64,000 nucleotides of DNA from assembly GCF_001682855.1 (NCBI RefSeq), contig NZ_MAQW01000012.1, positions 806,001 through 870,000 of the forward strand, in the 5' to 3' direction. Under the pieces are notes generated by a model. It did not search any database. It saw only the letters and a program-made list of their open reading frames with translations, and was not told where the DNA came from. This stretch comes from Bacillus sp. FJAT-27264. GTDB lineage: Bacteria > Bacillota > Bacilli > Paenibacillales > Paenibacillaceae. A program made the translations under genes and the position numbers. Of this stretch, positions 1-9,060 are shown one piece after another. The stretch's first letter is position 1. Every line of letters begins with the position of its first letter.

Positions 1-2131
1 CATGAAGCGTAAAGCCCGCCGGAATACCAATGATAATTCCCAGAGCAGTAAAAAGAATATTCTCGAATACAACAAAGCTTCGTAATTCTCTTTGCCTAAA
101 TCCGAGGACAAGCAAAGTTGCCAAATCTCTCTCCCTCTCGGTAAAGTTTAATATGCCCAAATTATAAAGCACGATAAAAGCTAGCACACCGGCCGCAGCA
201 ACCATCATGACAGATAGTGATAATGTGCTGTCCATACTGGTCATGAAATCTTTAGATTGACGCTCGGTCTCAACGATTCTAGAGATCATCCCGTCAGGAA
301 ATGACGTATGCTCCGAACCTGCTATTATCGCAGTTGGTTGGTAAGTCAAGCCTTTGGCATTCCAGGCTTCCTTGCTTAAATATAGACCTTGCCCAATATT
401 AACTTTAGAGATCGCTCCGACGGTGAAACTGACTCTATTATCGGAAGATAGACGAACCTGAAGCTCATCGCCTATAGCTACATTATAAATGTCTGCGGTT
501 TTTTCGGTAATTAGAACGGAATTGTCATCCAGTTCCAACCGTTGACCTTTTTCATCATAGAATTGAATAAATTTAGAATCCTTGCTTAATACGTGAATCG
601 TGCCCATTTTTGTTCTTTCTTCCGAGGAAATAACCAAAGGAGCTTCCGAAATGGATTCCATCTCATCTTCCCGCAAGAAACTTGTTACGGTGTCGATAGA
701 GACGCCTTCCTCTAAATAATATTTGGCCTTGTATAAATAAGTCTTCTCGTATACCGTATCTGCTACGTTCTTGATCGTATCACGCATGCCCAGCGCGGTT
801 AAGAGAAGAGCAGTGCAGCCCATAACACCGATCACAGTCATAAACAAACGGATCTTGTTGCGAAAAATTTGTCTAATAATCAATCTTCGAGAGGAGTTAA
901 GATGTCTCCACCATGGGGAGATGCGCTCCATCAGAATTTTCCTGCCGTATTGTGAAGGCTTCAGCCTCATAAGTTCTGCAGGTTGCTCTGCCTCCGTTCT
1001 CAGACACACGTACAGAGTTGCCAATACAGTACTGCATATGGACAGGATGATTATAAGAACTACTTTTGGCCAATAGAGGACGATAGGAGCATCCGGAAGC
1101 ACGAACAATTGATCGAAGAAGTTCCATATCTTTCGCGGAATTAGATAATACCCGATCAAAATGCCGAAGCAAGAACCAATTACACTAATCCAAACTCCGT
1201 ATGCCATATAATGAATGGCGATTTGTCTTCGAGTATACCCCACCGCTTTTAACAGTCCGATCTGCTTGCGTTGTGTATTCATTAGCCGAATCATCGTCGT
1301 AAAGGTCATGAGGATGACGACGGCAAAGAATACAAATGGAAACAGATTGCCGATGGATTGATACTGAGCAATTTTTTGCTTGATAGATAGATCATTTCTT
1401 GTCTCTTCCCTTGTTACACTGGCTATAAGCTTGCTGTCCAGCGCCGAACTGATCGTATTTTTCAATTGCTCTGCATCTGTACCTACTTTTGTTTTAACTA
1501 ACATTTCATTGAAACTGGTCTTACTTCCAACGAGCCCTGACATATCCTCAGCATGTACCATCATGAAGCCATACCGGCTGTGATCCGGTATAACATCCGT
1601 TGTATCGGAAGTAGCGTAGATATATGCAGCACTAGTCGCCAGTCCGACTACCTGAAAGGTCGCCTTCTGACGCTGGATTTGAATCGTGACTTTATCGTTG
1701 ATTCTGATCCCGTGTGCCTGGGCAAAGCTAAGATCAAGAATGGCTTCACCTTGACTCAGCTGGCTGCGTCCCTCATGAATAGTAACCGTATTTAAATCAT
1801 TGTTCTCTAGCCCGACGGTTTCTAAAATCCCTTCCGGATGATCCGTAACGATCGCTTGCAGCCTTAGCCTGCGTTCGGCTCTCTCCACACCATCCAATGC
1901 TGCCACGGTACGAACATCTTCTTCGGTAATGGAGTTAGCCATGACTTGGATATCAGCTAGATTGTTCTTAGAGCTGATTTGAGATGTGTAGTCATTCAGA
2001 CTTCTCCAGGTGCTGTCCAATCCGACATATACGGCAACACCCAAAGTTAACATAATAATGATCGACAGAAATTGAGGCATTGTCCCGCGAATATCTCGCA
2101 GCAGCTTTCGCTTTAAACTCGACTTTACCAT
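1..2131 (-). CDS. FtsX-like ABC transporter permease (partial, C-terminus outside window)
   Basis: The frame is open from an ATG at 2131 to the window edge, so 710 codons are visible and the C-terminus is missing. A first membrane helix lies near residues 13-35 (QFLSIIIMLTLGVAVYVGL). A large extracellular MacB_PCD-type region follows, then FtsX membrane blocks (NLFPFVFFAVVILMTF and IGLLKAVGYTRRQI, which is the FtsX coupling-helix motif). A second extracellular domain and a second FtsX block (LLVLGFRQRELRSF) come next. This duplicated build is that of long permeases that export or sense lipophilic compounds. Its ATG overlaps the stop of the ATPase gene by 7 bases, so translational coupling is expected. 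Its place behind the NRPS suggests export of the NRPS product or self-immunity (inference). Confidence 0.9.
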   Translation of the reverse strand, partial: MVKSSLKRKLLRDIRGTMPQFLSIIIMLTLGVAVYVGLDSTWRSLNDYTSQISSKNNLADIQVMANSITEEDVRTVAALDGVERAERRLRLQAIVTDHPEGILETVGLENNDLNTVTIHEGRSQLSQGEAILDLSFAQAHGIRINDKVTIQIQRQKATFQVVGLATSAAYIYATSDTTDVIPDHSRYGFMMVHAEDMSGLVGSKTSFNEMLVKTKVGTDAEQLKNTISSALDSKLIASVTREETRNDLSIKQKIAQYQSIGNLFPFVFFAVVILMTFTTMIRLMNTQRKQIGLLKAVGYTRRQIAIHYMAYGVWISVIGSCFGILIGYYLIPRKIWNFFDQLFVLPDAPIVLYWPKVVLIIILSICSTVLATLYVCLRTEAEQPAELMRLKPSQYGRKILMERISPWWRHLNSSRRLIIRQIFRNKIRLFMTVIGVMGCTALLLTALGMRDTIKNVADTVYEKTYLYKAKYYLEEGVSIDTVTSFLREDEMESISEAPLVISSEERTKMGTIHVLSKDSKFIQFYDEKGQRLELDDNSVLITEKTADIYNVAIGDELQVRLSSDNRVSFTVGAISKVNIGQGLYLSKEAWNAKGLTYQPTAIIAGSEHTSFPDGMISRIVETERQSKDFMTSMDSTLSLSVMMVAAAGVLAFIVLYNLGILNFTERERDLATLLVLGFRQRELRSFVVFENILFTALGIIIGIPAGFTLH

Positions 2132-2826
2132 ACCAGTTCCTCCAGCCCCAGAGGCCGGGATTGTATGACCATTTCTTTTACAGAACCGTTATGCATATGA
2201 ATCATTTTTTGCGCTGCCTTGGCAATTTCCGCGTTGTGTGTCACGATGACTAGTGTCTGACCCAACTGCTTGGATACGTCCCAAAGCACTTGCATGACCT
2301 GCTTTCCTGTAACGGAATCAAGAGCTCCGGTTGGTTCATCGCACAATATAAGCTTAGGATTCTTCGCAAGTGCCCTGGCAATGGCTACGCGCTGTTGTTC
2401 CCCTCCAGATAGTTGACTTGGAAAATTGTGCATTCTATGCTGCAAGCCTACTTTCATTAGCATTTCCCCTGCATCGAGCGGGTTTTCGCATACCTGGGAT
2501 GCAAGAGCCACATTTTCCAGCGCGGTCAGGTTCGGAACCAAATTATAAAATTGAAAGACGAAGCCGACTTGGTTTCTCCGGTAGTTTGTCAGCTGTGATT
2601 TTGTAAAGCTTGATATACAGACGTTGTCGACTGTAATACTGCCCTCGGTTAAGCTATCCATTCCCCCCAGCAGGTTCAATATCGTAGTCTTACCTGCACC
2701 GCTTGGTCCAAGAATGACTGTGAACTCTCCCTTTTGAATCGATAAATTAACATCATTCGCAGCTTTCACCAGAACCTCGCCGGTTTGATACGTTTTGGCA
2801 ACATGTTCAAATTTGATATAAGACAT
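2125..2826 (-). CDS. ABC transporter ATP-binding protein (MacB/LolD type)
   Basis: This 233-residue nucleotide-binding subunit has Walker [11 protein letters not shown]-loop region [13 protein letters not shown], signature [15 protein letters not shown], Walker B LILCDEP, D-loop GALDS and switch His in VIVTHN. Length and the FQFYNLVP block are typical of the MacB/LolD/FtsE group that energises FtsX-like permeases rather than importers. It lies 18 bp behind the NRPS stop and overlaps the permease start, so NRPS, ATPase and permease look like one operon. The partner permease is the gene at 1-2131. The expected role is ATP-driven export or resistance for the cluster product (inference from context); the cargo cannot be read from the sequence. 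Confidence 0.95.
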   Translation of the reverse strand: MSYIKFEHVAKTYQTGEVLVKAANDVNLSIQKGEFTVILGPSGAGKTTILNLLGGMDSLTEGSITVDNVCISSFTKSQLTNYRRNQVGFVFQFYNLVPNLTALENVALASQVCENPLDAGEMLMKVGLQHRMHNFPSQLSGGEQQRVAIARALAKNPKLILCDEPTGALDSVTGKQVMQVLWDVSKQLGQTLVIVTHNAEIAKAAQKMIHMHNGSVKEMVIQSRPLGLEELVW

Positions 2827-2844
2827 GCTTACACCCTCTTTTTT

Positions 2845-5800
2845 TTAATGTATGGCTAGTTCGCATGAGGAAGTCATCAAGTGGTTGATTATTTCAGCCA
2901 GTCCATCTACATATTGTTCACTGAAGATCGTCGTATGGTCGCCCTTTACATGAGACTCCTGCCAGTTTCCTGAAGTATGCTGAGCCCAATGCTGATAATT
3001 GTCTACCATCTCATCCTGCGCACCGACGTAGAGAACGGGAATCGACAACTGTTCGATATTCTCGTAGCAGAATCTGGCATTCTCGAAACTTCTGAACAGA
3101 TTTATATAGTAAATAAGTTCACGCGGTTTGTTGTTACCGAAATAAGGAATCAATCTGGATAATTCCGGCGGAACGATGGATATCAGCTGAGGCATTAGTT
3201 CTGGGCGCTCCTCCATAACAGCTATGATTCCATTCCATAATGTAAATGTATTTGTAATTCCTCCAGGGAGAGTTAGCCCTATCGAAGACTCAACAAACTG
3301 AAGCTCTGCTTCCAGGGAGTGATCAAACTTAAGGATGCTCTCGGTTACAGGAGGCATGGAATTAATCAGGAGAAGCTTCTCAATAGCCGGGTTCTTCTTC
3401 GCCATTTCAAATGCAATTGCTCCGCCTATACACCAACCGCCAACATAGTCTAATCTATCAATTCCGCTCATCTTAAGCGCTTCGTTATAATGCCCTGCCA
3501 GTTCACTTAAATCGATAGTCCTAGCTGCAACATCACTGTATTGCTTGTTGAATTTAACCGCATAGACACTGTAATCAGGATCCAGTAATCGTGCTAAATG
3601 ATTATAGATTGCCGTTTCTCCGCTACCCGCATGAATGAGAACAATGTTCTTTTCTGTTTTGCCGTTTGTTAATTTAACAACCTGCTTATGGAGCTTTTGA
3701 TTCATACCTGTTTTTGTTTTGGATTTACTCGTCACCATGATGGCTTGATCCATCAGAGAGAAATGATTCAACAGATCATCAATTGTAAGTTGTATTTGGT
3801 ACTGCTCTTGAATTGCGTGAAGTAGCTCTGGCAATTTGATCGAATCTCCCCCGGCATCAAAGAAATTACCGTAGCTTTGCTTAAGCTCTTCTCCCTCGGG
3901 ACCGATTACTTTCATCCATAAATCAAGCAGTGTGCTCTCTTCAATAGTCAATTCGGCTTCACGCATTTCACTAAGCCATTGCTGCAGCTGGACGGTATCT
4001 ACCTTACCGTTCGTATTCAGGGGAATACAGTCTACCTTGAAAAAGGTCGTGGGAATCATATAATCTGGCAGAACCCGGCGAAGATTGTTTCTCAAATAAG
4101 ATGCTTGAAGCTGCCCGCAGTTCTTCATTGTATAGACTGCCACTAGTTCGCTTTTATTTTTGTTCGTTTTAACGAAGACTTTGGATTGTTCGATAGCATT
4201 TAATTGATTTAGCGCGTTGCCGATCTCCACCAAATCAATGCGATAACCGTTCACTTTCAATTCATGTTGCATTCTGCCAACGATTTCAATATGTCCTTCG
4301 TGTGACATATAGCCTTTATCGCCTGTACGATACAGTCTGCCCAACCTATCATGGTGGAAGAAAGCTTCCTTCGTTTTTATCTCATCCATATATCCGTTAG
4401 CCAGACCCTTACCACCAATGCATATTTCTCCAAAAACTTCTGGTTCTGTTGGCTTATCATCTGAATCCAGAACATAAATATATTGATTGGCCAGCGGATA
4501 TCCATAAGGAATTCTTTTTTTATCAAAGATATCGGACAAAGGATAATAGATAGACCAAATGGAGACTTCAGTTGCTCCGCCAAGACTGAGGACATGTAGA
4601 TCCTGGCGATGAAATGTCTCCTTAATATCTTTTACAATTTGCACAGGGATAAAGTCTCCGCTCATTAATATGCAACGCATGTTCTCACTCTGATTGGTGT
4701 ATTCCGCCAATGCCCGCTGTACAAGTCCAGGGGTTGAGTTCCAAATGGTGACCTCTGGAAGATAAGTACGATAGCTGCTCATTTCATGGACGTTCTTGCA
4801 AAGTATTGTTTTGCAACCGATCAATAACGGCGATAGGGTATCAAATACCGATAAATCAAATGACAGTTCCGAGATATTAAAAATGACATCCTTAACACTG
4901 GCATGAAGCTTATGATGAAGATCAAAGATGGTGTTTAGCGCAGCTTGTTGATTAATGCTGATCCCCTTTGGCCTGCCTGTTGTCCCGGAAGTGAAGATCA
5001 CATATAACTCATCCATCGGGATGAAGCTATCCCCTATGTTGTCTTTCACAACAGATACCATGCCAGCTTCTATAATGATCTCCGTATTTATCTCGGACAT
5101 GATGTAATTAATTCGGTCTTCCGGAAGTTTGGGATCTACGAAGCAGAAAGAGTCGCCTGTTTTGACGACTGCCAGCATTTCAACCATGCCTTGAATACTC
5201 TTTTTCGTCAAAATCGTTATACGGACTTTGCCCAATCCATATTTCTGTTTAAGTTTGTGAATTTTGTCACAAATAATTCCACTTCTCTCCTCCATTTCTT
5301 TGAAAGATATGCTGTGAAGCATTTCCTGAAATGCAATATTATCGGGATAGACATCCACGATCTTCTTATATAAATCTAAAATTAAATGCTCTTCCACAGG
5401 TTGTATCGCCTGAAGATTATAATCCTGATATCTTTGTTCAGCTAAAGCGATCCTCTCCCGCTGGAATGAGATTAATGTCTGATCACCAGCGGTTAGAAGT
5501 AAACCAACTAAATCAATATATGCATGAAACATTTCCCTGATCTGCGATGGTTCAAACAGCTGATCAAGATAATCCCAGCTTATATGCAACTGGCCGTTAA
5601 ATAGTTTGATTTGACAGTCCAGGTACACTTGAGGTGTTTCTGATATCCAATAGTTCATTTTCATAAAGGAGTCATAGTTCTTGATGTCAAACAACATGGA
5701 GGTGAATACGAATGGCATAGAATTGGAACGACCGCTCATTTTGGAGAGTTCCCGGAGAACTTCAATTCCCTCAAAAGCGGAATAACGAAAACAATCCTTG

Positions 5801-6726
5801 ATGGTTCGCTGCAATGCCTGAACATTTTCAGTTAATGTTGCCATTGGGTTGATGTCTGTTCTTACGAGGCAAGTACTTGTAAAGTCGCCGATAACACTCA
5901 TGTATTCCGGCCTTCGTGGTCTTTTAAAGGTAGTCATATTGATAGTGAAGGATGGGTTAGCCGACCAACGCTGGAGGACAGCGGCATAAAGTGTCATGAA
6001 TACTGTATTCATCGATAAATCTAGTCCATCTGCGAACGCCAGCATCTTGTTATAATCTTTTTCCGAGAAATAATGCTCCAAGCGTTTGAATTTGCTGTAT
6101 GCCTGCCTTTCTGTATGGAGTACAAGATCCGGTGCATCCGGCAGTTGCTCAATCTCTCTTAGCCAGAATGCCTTAGCTTTGTCATACCTTCGTGAGCATT
6201 TTTCTTCATGATAGCTCTTGTTGATGATCAGAAGGTTATCGGTCATATCATCCAATTGGGATTTGTTATCGTAATAAATGTCTCGCCATTGATCAAATAG
6301 CTGGAAGACGCTTAAACCGTCCGCAATTAGAAGATCCAGACTGAAGAACAAATAATATTTATCCTTCTTGGTTTCGATACACTCAATCGTAAAAAATGGA
6401 AAGCTTTGTGACTCATACAGCTTGTGGGATAAGCGATTTCTTTTTTCCTCAATGCAAGCCATGATGGCTTCCTTGTCATTATCGATGACATTTTCCACAT
6501 GAATATCATAGTGAAAAGGCGGTTCAATCTGGAAATGTTCCAGGTCCAAGACGGAAGCCCGTAACATTGGTTGTTTCTCAATCAATTGATTGAGTGCGTC
6601 ATTTAGTCTCTTCATGTCTCCGTGAAAATCAAGTTCGAGATAAAAGTGTGTACCGGTTTTCCCCTGGAAAGTCTCATTTCTTCCAAGTAGATAAGCCTTT
6701 TGCACTTCAGTCATTTTGAGCTTCAT
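2845..6726 (-). CDS. Single-module NRPS: Cy-A(Cys)-PCP-TE
   Basis: This 1293-residue synthetase starts with a heterocyclization domain (about 1-430). It carries the DxxxxDxxS signature (D131, D136, S139) in place of HHxxxDG, plus GDFT and SETPQV motifs. The adenylation domain (about 450-915) has FTSGTTGRPKG (578-588) and TGD. Aligned on known adenylation motifs, the pocket reads D624, L625, F628, N663, L687, S689, L715, I723, W724, K908. That is the classic cysteine code with one Tyr-to-Phe change. The carrier domain attaches its arm at S962 (DAGGDS). The C-terminal thioesterase has GGWCIGG, so the nucleophile is C1099 rather than Ser, with D1238 and H1264. Expected chemistry is Cys activation, condensation and cyclodehydration to a thiazoline, then release. 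No loading module is nearby, so the acyl donor is unknown. Its start overlaps the PPTase gene by 20 bp. Confidence 0.93.
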   Translation of the reverse strand: MKLKMTEVQKAYLLGRNETFQGKTGTHFYLELDFHGDMKRLNDALNQLIEKQPMLRASVLDLEHFQIEPPFHYDIHVENVIDNDKEAIMACIEEKRNRLSHKLYESQSFPFFTIECIETKKDKYYLFFSLDLLIADGLSVFQLFDQWRDIYYDNKSQLDDMTDNLLIINKSYHEEKCSRRYDKAKAFWLREIEQLPDAPDLVLHTERQAYSKFKRLEHYFSEKDYNKMLAFADGLDLSMNTVFMTLYAAVLQRWSANPSFTINMTTFKRPRRPEYMSVIGDFTSTCLVRTDINPMATLTENVQALQRTIKDCFRYSAFEGIEVLRELSKMSGRSNSMPFVFTSMLFDIKNYDSFMKMNYWISETPQVYLDCQIKLFNGQLHISWDYLDQLFEPSQIREMFHAYIDLVGLLLTAGDQTLISFQRERIALAEQRYQDYNLQAIQPVEEHLILDLYKKIVDVYPDNIAFQEMLHSISFKEMEERSGIICDKIHKLKQKYGLGKVRITILTKKSIQGMVEMLAVVKTGDSFCFVDPKLPEDRINYIMSEINTEIIIEAGMVSVVKDNIGDSFIPMDELYVIFTSGTTGRPKGISINQQAALNTIFDLHHKLHASVKDVIFNISELSFDLSVFDTLSPLLIGCKTILCKNVHEMSSYRTYLPEVTIWNSTPGLVQRALAEYTNQSENMRCILMSGDFIPVQIVKDIKETFHRQDLHVLSLGGATEVSIWSIYYPLSDIFDKKRIPYGYPLANQYIYVLDSDDKPTEPEVFGEICIGGKGLANGYMDEIKTKEAFFHHDRLGRLYRTGDKGYMSHEGHIEIVGRMQHELKVNGYRIDLVEIGNALNQLNAIEQSKVFVKTNKNKSELVAVYTMKNCGQLQASYLRNNLRRVLPDYMIPTTFFKVDCIPLNTNGKVDTVQLQQWLSEMREAELTIEESTLLDLWMKVIGPEGEELKQSYGNFFDAGGDSIKLPELLHAIQEQYQIQLTIDDLLNHFSLMDQAIMVTSKSKTKTGMNQKLHKQVVKLTNGKTEKNIVLIHAGSGETAIYNHLARLLDPDYSVYAVKFNKQYSDVAARTIDLSELAGHYNEALKMSGIDRLDYVGGWCIGGAIAFEMAKKNPAIEKLLLINSMPPVTESILKFDHSLEAELQFVESSIGLTLPGGITNTFTLWNGIIAVMEERPELMPQLISIVPPELSRLIPYFGNNKPRELIYYINLFRSFENARFCYENIEQLSIPVLYVGAQDEMVDNYQHWAQHTSGNWQESHVKGDHTTIFSEQYVDGLAEIINHLMTSSCELAIH

Positions 6727-7174
6727 TTACAACAACCTCACTTATCGGAATATGGGTATAAGTTGATTCCAAACCCATAGCTACTGCTATGGCCAATGCT
6801 TCGTATTTCAAAGTTCGAATCTGTAGAGCATGGTAATTCCTATGCTTTCCGATAAAACTTTGGTTTCCTGCTGGATGAATAAGAATGTTATGTAAATGAA
6901 TACCTAATCCTATCTGGAAATACTTGCTGTAGGCCTCCTTCATCGTCCAGATTTGGAGTAATTCCACGCCTGAACTCATCAGCTTTAAATCTTCTTGGTT
7001 GCATGCAAAGTGAATGATCCGTTCGCGTTCTTTTGGCATAAAAAAACGCTTTTTCTCAATATCTACGGCCCCCGGACAATCCGTCTTTAACAAAGCACCG
7101 TAATTGGATGAATACGATCTGGATACCCAAAAATGTCCCTGAGCACGAGATCTTTCCTTTACATAAGCTCTCAT
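6707..7174 (-). CDS. 4'-phosphopantetheinyl transferase, apparently N-terminally shortened
   Basis: The visible 155 residues hold the core of an Sfp-type transferase: HFWVSRSYSS (matching the HFNISHS region of Sfp), the Mg-binding VDIE and the WTMKEAYSKY (WxxKExxxK) motif. It would load phosphopantetheine onto the carrier domain of the adjacent NRPS, whose start it overlaps. Sfp relatives have about 220-240 residues, so about 60-70 N-terminal residues are missing. The ATG at 7174 has no ribosome site. The frame stays open upstream without ATG, GTG or TTG until a TGA near 7237. A perfect AGGAGG (7230-7235) sits 7 bases before an in-frame ATT at 7222, so translation may start at AUU, adding 16 residues. 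The alternative is a decayed gene. Activity is uncertain. Confidence 0.75.
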   Translation of the reverse strand: MRAYVKERSRAQGHFWVSRSYSSNYGALLKTDCPGAVDIEKKRFFMPKERERIIHFACNQEDLKLMSSGVELLQIWTMKEAYSKYFQIGLGIHLHNILIHPAGNQSFIGKHRNYHALQIRTLKYEALAIAVAMGLESTYTHIPISEVVVNEAQND

Positions 7175-7229
7175 AGTAGATCTAGGTACACTACATTGAA
7201 AACGAAATACGTTGAGCTTAATCCCTAAC

Positions 7230-7272
7230 CCTCCTCATATTATTATATGAACATCTGCACATATGTTGTGCA
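7230..7272 (-). promoter_or_regulatory. Putative control region of the NRPS operon
   Basis: Reading leftward there is a perfect inverted repeat TGCACA-N5-TGTGCA (7256-7272), then a TATAAT (7247-7242), then AGGAGG (7235-7230). No good -35 box is seen; the -35 position overlaps the inverted repeat. The spacing would put the transcript start almost on the ribosome site. The promoter assignment is therefore weak, and the true promoter may have been lost. Confidence 0.35.
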
Positions 7273-7301
7273 CGTTTATATACTAACTCCGGCTCCCTTT
7301 A

Positions 7302-7619
7302 ATGTCAATACTTACAAATAAACTTCAACCAGATACCGTTGACCGAGAATGGACTTTTATGCTAGATGACCCTATGCTGTCTTGGAATCAAGGTGTGTTC
7401 AAACTTAAGATCTCTGCCGAAGGCAAAGGCGAAGTTGTTCGAGTATCAGAGGAATGCAGCGATAAAATTGACATCCAGACTATGGTGACTATGCTATTGG
7501 GCTACAAACGTCCAAACTATCTACACAAAATCGGCCGTATAGCCTGCACTTCGGAAATCGTAGATATGCTTGAAGATGCTATTGAGCAGCGGACGCCTTA
7601 TTTCTCAGATTACTTTTAA
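7302..7619 (+). pseudogene. C-terminal remnant of an Eis-like GNAT acetyltransferase
   Basis: The 105-residue frame matches only the last part of Eis/YP-type N-acetyltransferases, the SCP2-like C-terminal domain of a roughly 390-residue enzyme. Visible landmarks are DDPMLSWNQGVFKL, the TMLLGYKRP block and the terminal PYFSDYF. The GNAT acetyl-CoA domain is absent. Family resemblance runs back to a TAA just upstream of the ATG (near 7285), as if the gene had been cut there. There is no ribosome site before the ATG. It lies head to head with the shortened PPTase; both lack their 5' ends and only about 80-130 bp separate them, which suggests one deletion removed both. It is unlikely to be functional. 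Confidence 0.65.
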
Positions 7620-7686
7620 ATTCCAATAACTTTTAGGATCAGTCTGCTTAAAATAATCGTACTAATGATTAGCTGATATAATAAAA

Positions 7687-7708
7687 AAAACGCCTTATTA
7701 GGCGTTTT
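7687..7708. terminator. Bidirectional rho-independent terminator
   Basis: Stem AAAACGCC / GGCGTTTT with a 6-base loop, A-rich on one side and T-rich on the other. It sits between the convergent GNAT remnant and the ROK gene. Confidence 0.85.
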
Positions 7709-7735
7709 CCAATACATACTCTTCTTCAAAAACCT

Positions 7736-8785
7736 CTACCGTCGTCTCTCAACCAACTGCAGATTATAGCTCAAGCTTTCCAGCGTGACAGCAATTAATC
7801 CATTCATGTAATGGTCATGCGGATGATCTAACACGATGATTTGTGGCATATGCTCATCAGGAATGACGCCGGAGCAGAGCTGGTAGATTTCATTAATATG
7901 CTCTTCTTTCGCGAGTTCCCCAGTTAGAGCTATCGTCTCAGGGTTGATAACCGCAATGAGCGACATAATCGTCGTTGCTGCCAAGGTCGCAAATGTACCT
8001 TGTTGGTGCAGCCTGGCAAACTGCTCTTGACGCGAGATCCCAAAGGGCAGAAAGGACACCTCCCCCGCAAACTGGGTTGTGCCGCGATGAATATATCCAT
8101 CAATCATCATGCCTGATCCGGGAAAGTTATTCCGCGGGAAGGTCACCACTACAATGGTTTTGTCTTCTTCATAATCCTGCTTTTTATAAAAACCATAAAC
8201 CGTCAGGTTCATATCATTATCAACGGTAACCTCAATCTCATACTTCTCTTTTAAAAGTGACTCTAAAGGTACATTAATTAACTCTGCAATGTCACAAACA
8301 TTAATAACCCCTTGATGGACAAGACCTGGAATCCCAATCCCAAGGGCCTTAATCTCAGGATGCTTGATGATCAGTAATTCGATTACATGCTCAATGACAG
8401 TAATGTCAGCCAACTCCACGGCATGAAAACCAGCATGGATCTGCTCACCCGACAAGTTCGCTACCATATAAGTTAAAGAGTGCTGATCCCCTTCAGCATT
8501 AATAAATATGCAAGCGATGTAGGCAAAATTGGAATTATAGACGAAGCGCTTCGCTGGCCTTCCCCCATTCGGCTGCTCCATTTCAGTTTCAATCACTTCA
8601 CCGGTCTCAAGAAATTCATTCAAAATATTTCCACAGGTAGCAACACTTAAGCCGGTTGCGCTAGCAATCATCGATTTTGTGCCTTGCTTCATCATTTTTA
8701 AAGCTTGCTTGATCAGTTCCTGGTTAATTTTTTTTACGCGAATAGAATTGTTCGTGATCTGACTGATTTTATCCACCTCTTTCAT
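7736..8785 (-). CDS. ROK family transcriptional regulator (NagC/XylR type)
   Basis: This 349-residue protein has an N-terminal winged helix (about 20-75; ATGLSVATCGNILNEFLETGEV) and a ROK sugar-kinase-like fold. Recognisable pieces are ALGIGIPGLVHQGVINVCD, VDNDMNLTVYGF and a C-terminal INPETIALTG. The usual ROK zinc-binding Cys cluster is not seen, which fits a repressor rather than a kinase. ROK repressors sense sugars. The divergent neighbour is a maltose/galactoside-type O-acetyltransferase with a 275-bp shared upstream region, so control of that gene and of itself is plausible (inference). No clear ribosome site precedes the ATG at 8785, so the start may be slightly different. Confidence 0.9.
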   Translation of the reverse strand: MKEVDKISQITNNSIRVKKINQELIKQALKMMKQGTKSMIASATGLSVATCGNILNEFLETGEVIETEMEQPNGGRPAKRFVYNSNFAYIACIFINAEGDQHSLTYMVANLSGEQIHAGFHAVELADITVIEHVIELLIIKHPEIKALGIGIPGLVHQGVINVCDIAELINVPLESLLKEKYEIEVTVDNDMNLTVYGFYKKQDYEEDKTIVVVTFPRNNFPGSGMMIDGYIHRGTTQFAGEVSFLPFGISRQEQFARLHQQGTFATLAATTIMSLIAVINPETIALTGELAKEEHINEIYQLCSGVIPDEHMPQIIVLDHPHDHYMNGLIAVTLESLSYNLQLVERRR

Positions 8786-8901
8786 GGCTATTATCTTAAA
8801 ATCCTCGCTTTTTGATACTTCTTTTGTTCGTCTTATATAGCCAGGCTAAATATCCGGCATTGAGCTTGTCTACTTGCTTGTATGAGAAAATCTAGGTATC
8901 A

Positions 8902-8941
8902 TGATAACAAAACCTTTTCACTAAATTACTTTTGATAACAA
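8902..8941. promoter_or_regulatory. Direct repeat in the ROK/maa intergenic region
   Basis: TGATAACAA occurs twice, at 8902-8910 and 8933-8941, spaced 31 bp (three helical turns), between the divergent ROK regulator and the acetyltransferase. It could be a tandem operator for the ROK protein; this is inference only. Confidence 0.3.
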
Positions 8942-9060
8942 TTTTAATAATAGAACATAATAATCCCCTTATCAAATGTCAAGCATGCATTAGGGAATTA
9001 CAGACACTGGATACTACCAAATTATAACCATAGATTCGTCTTGGAGGTCGAGGAATAATT

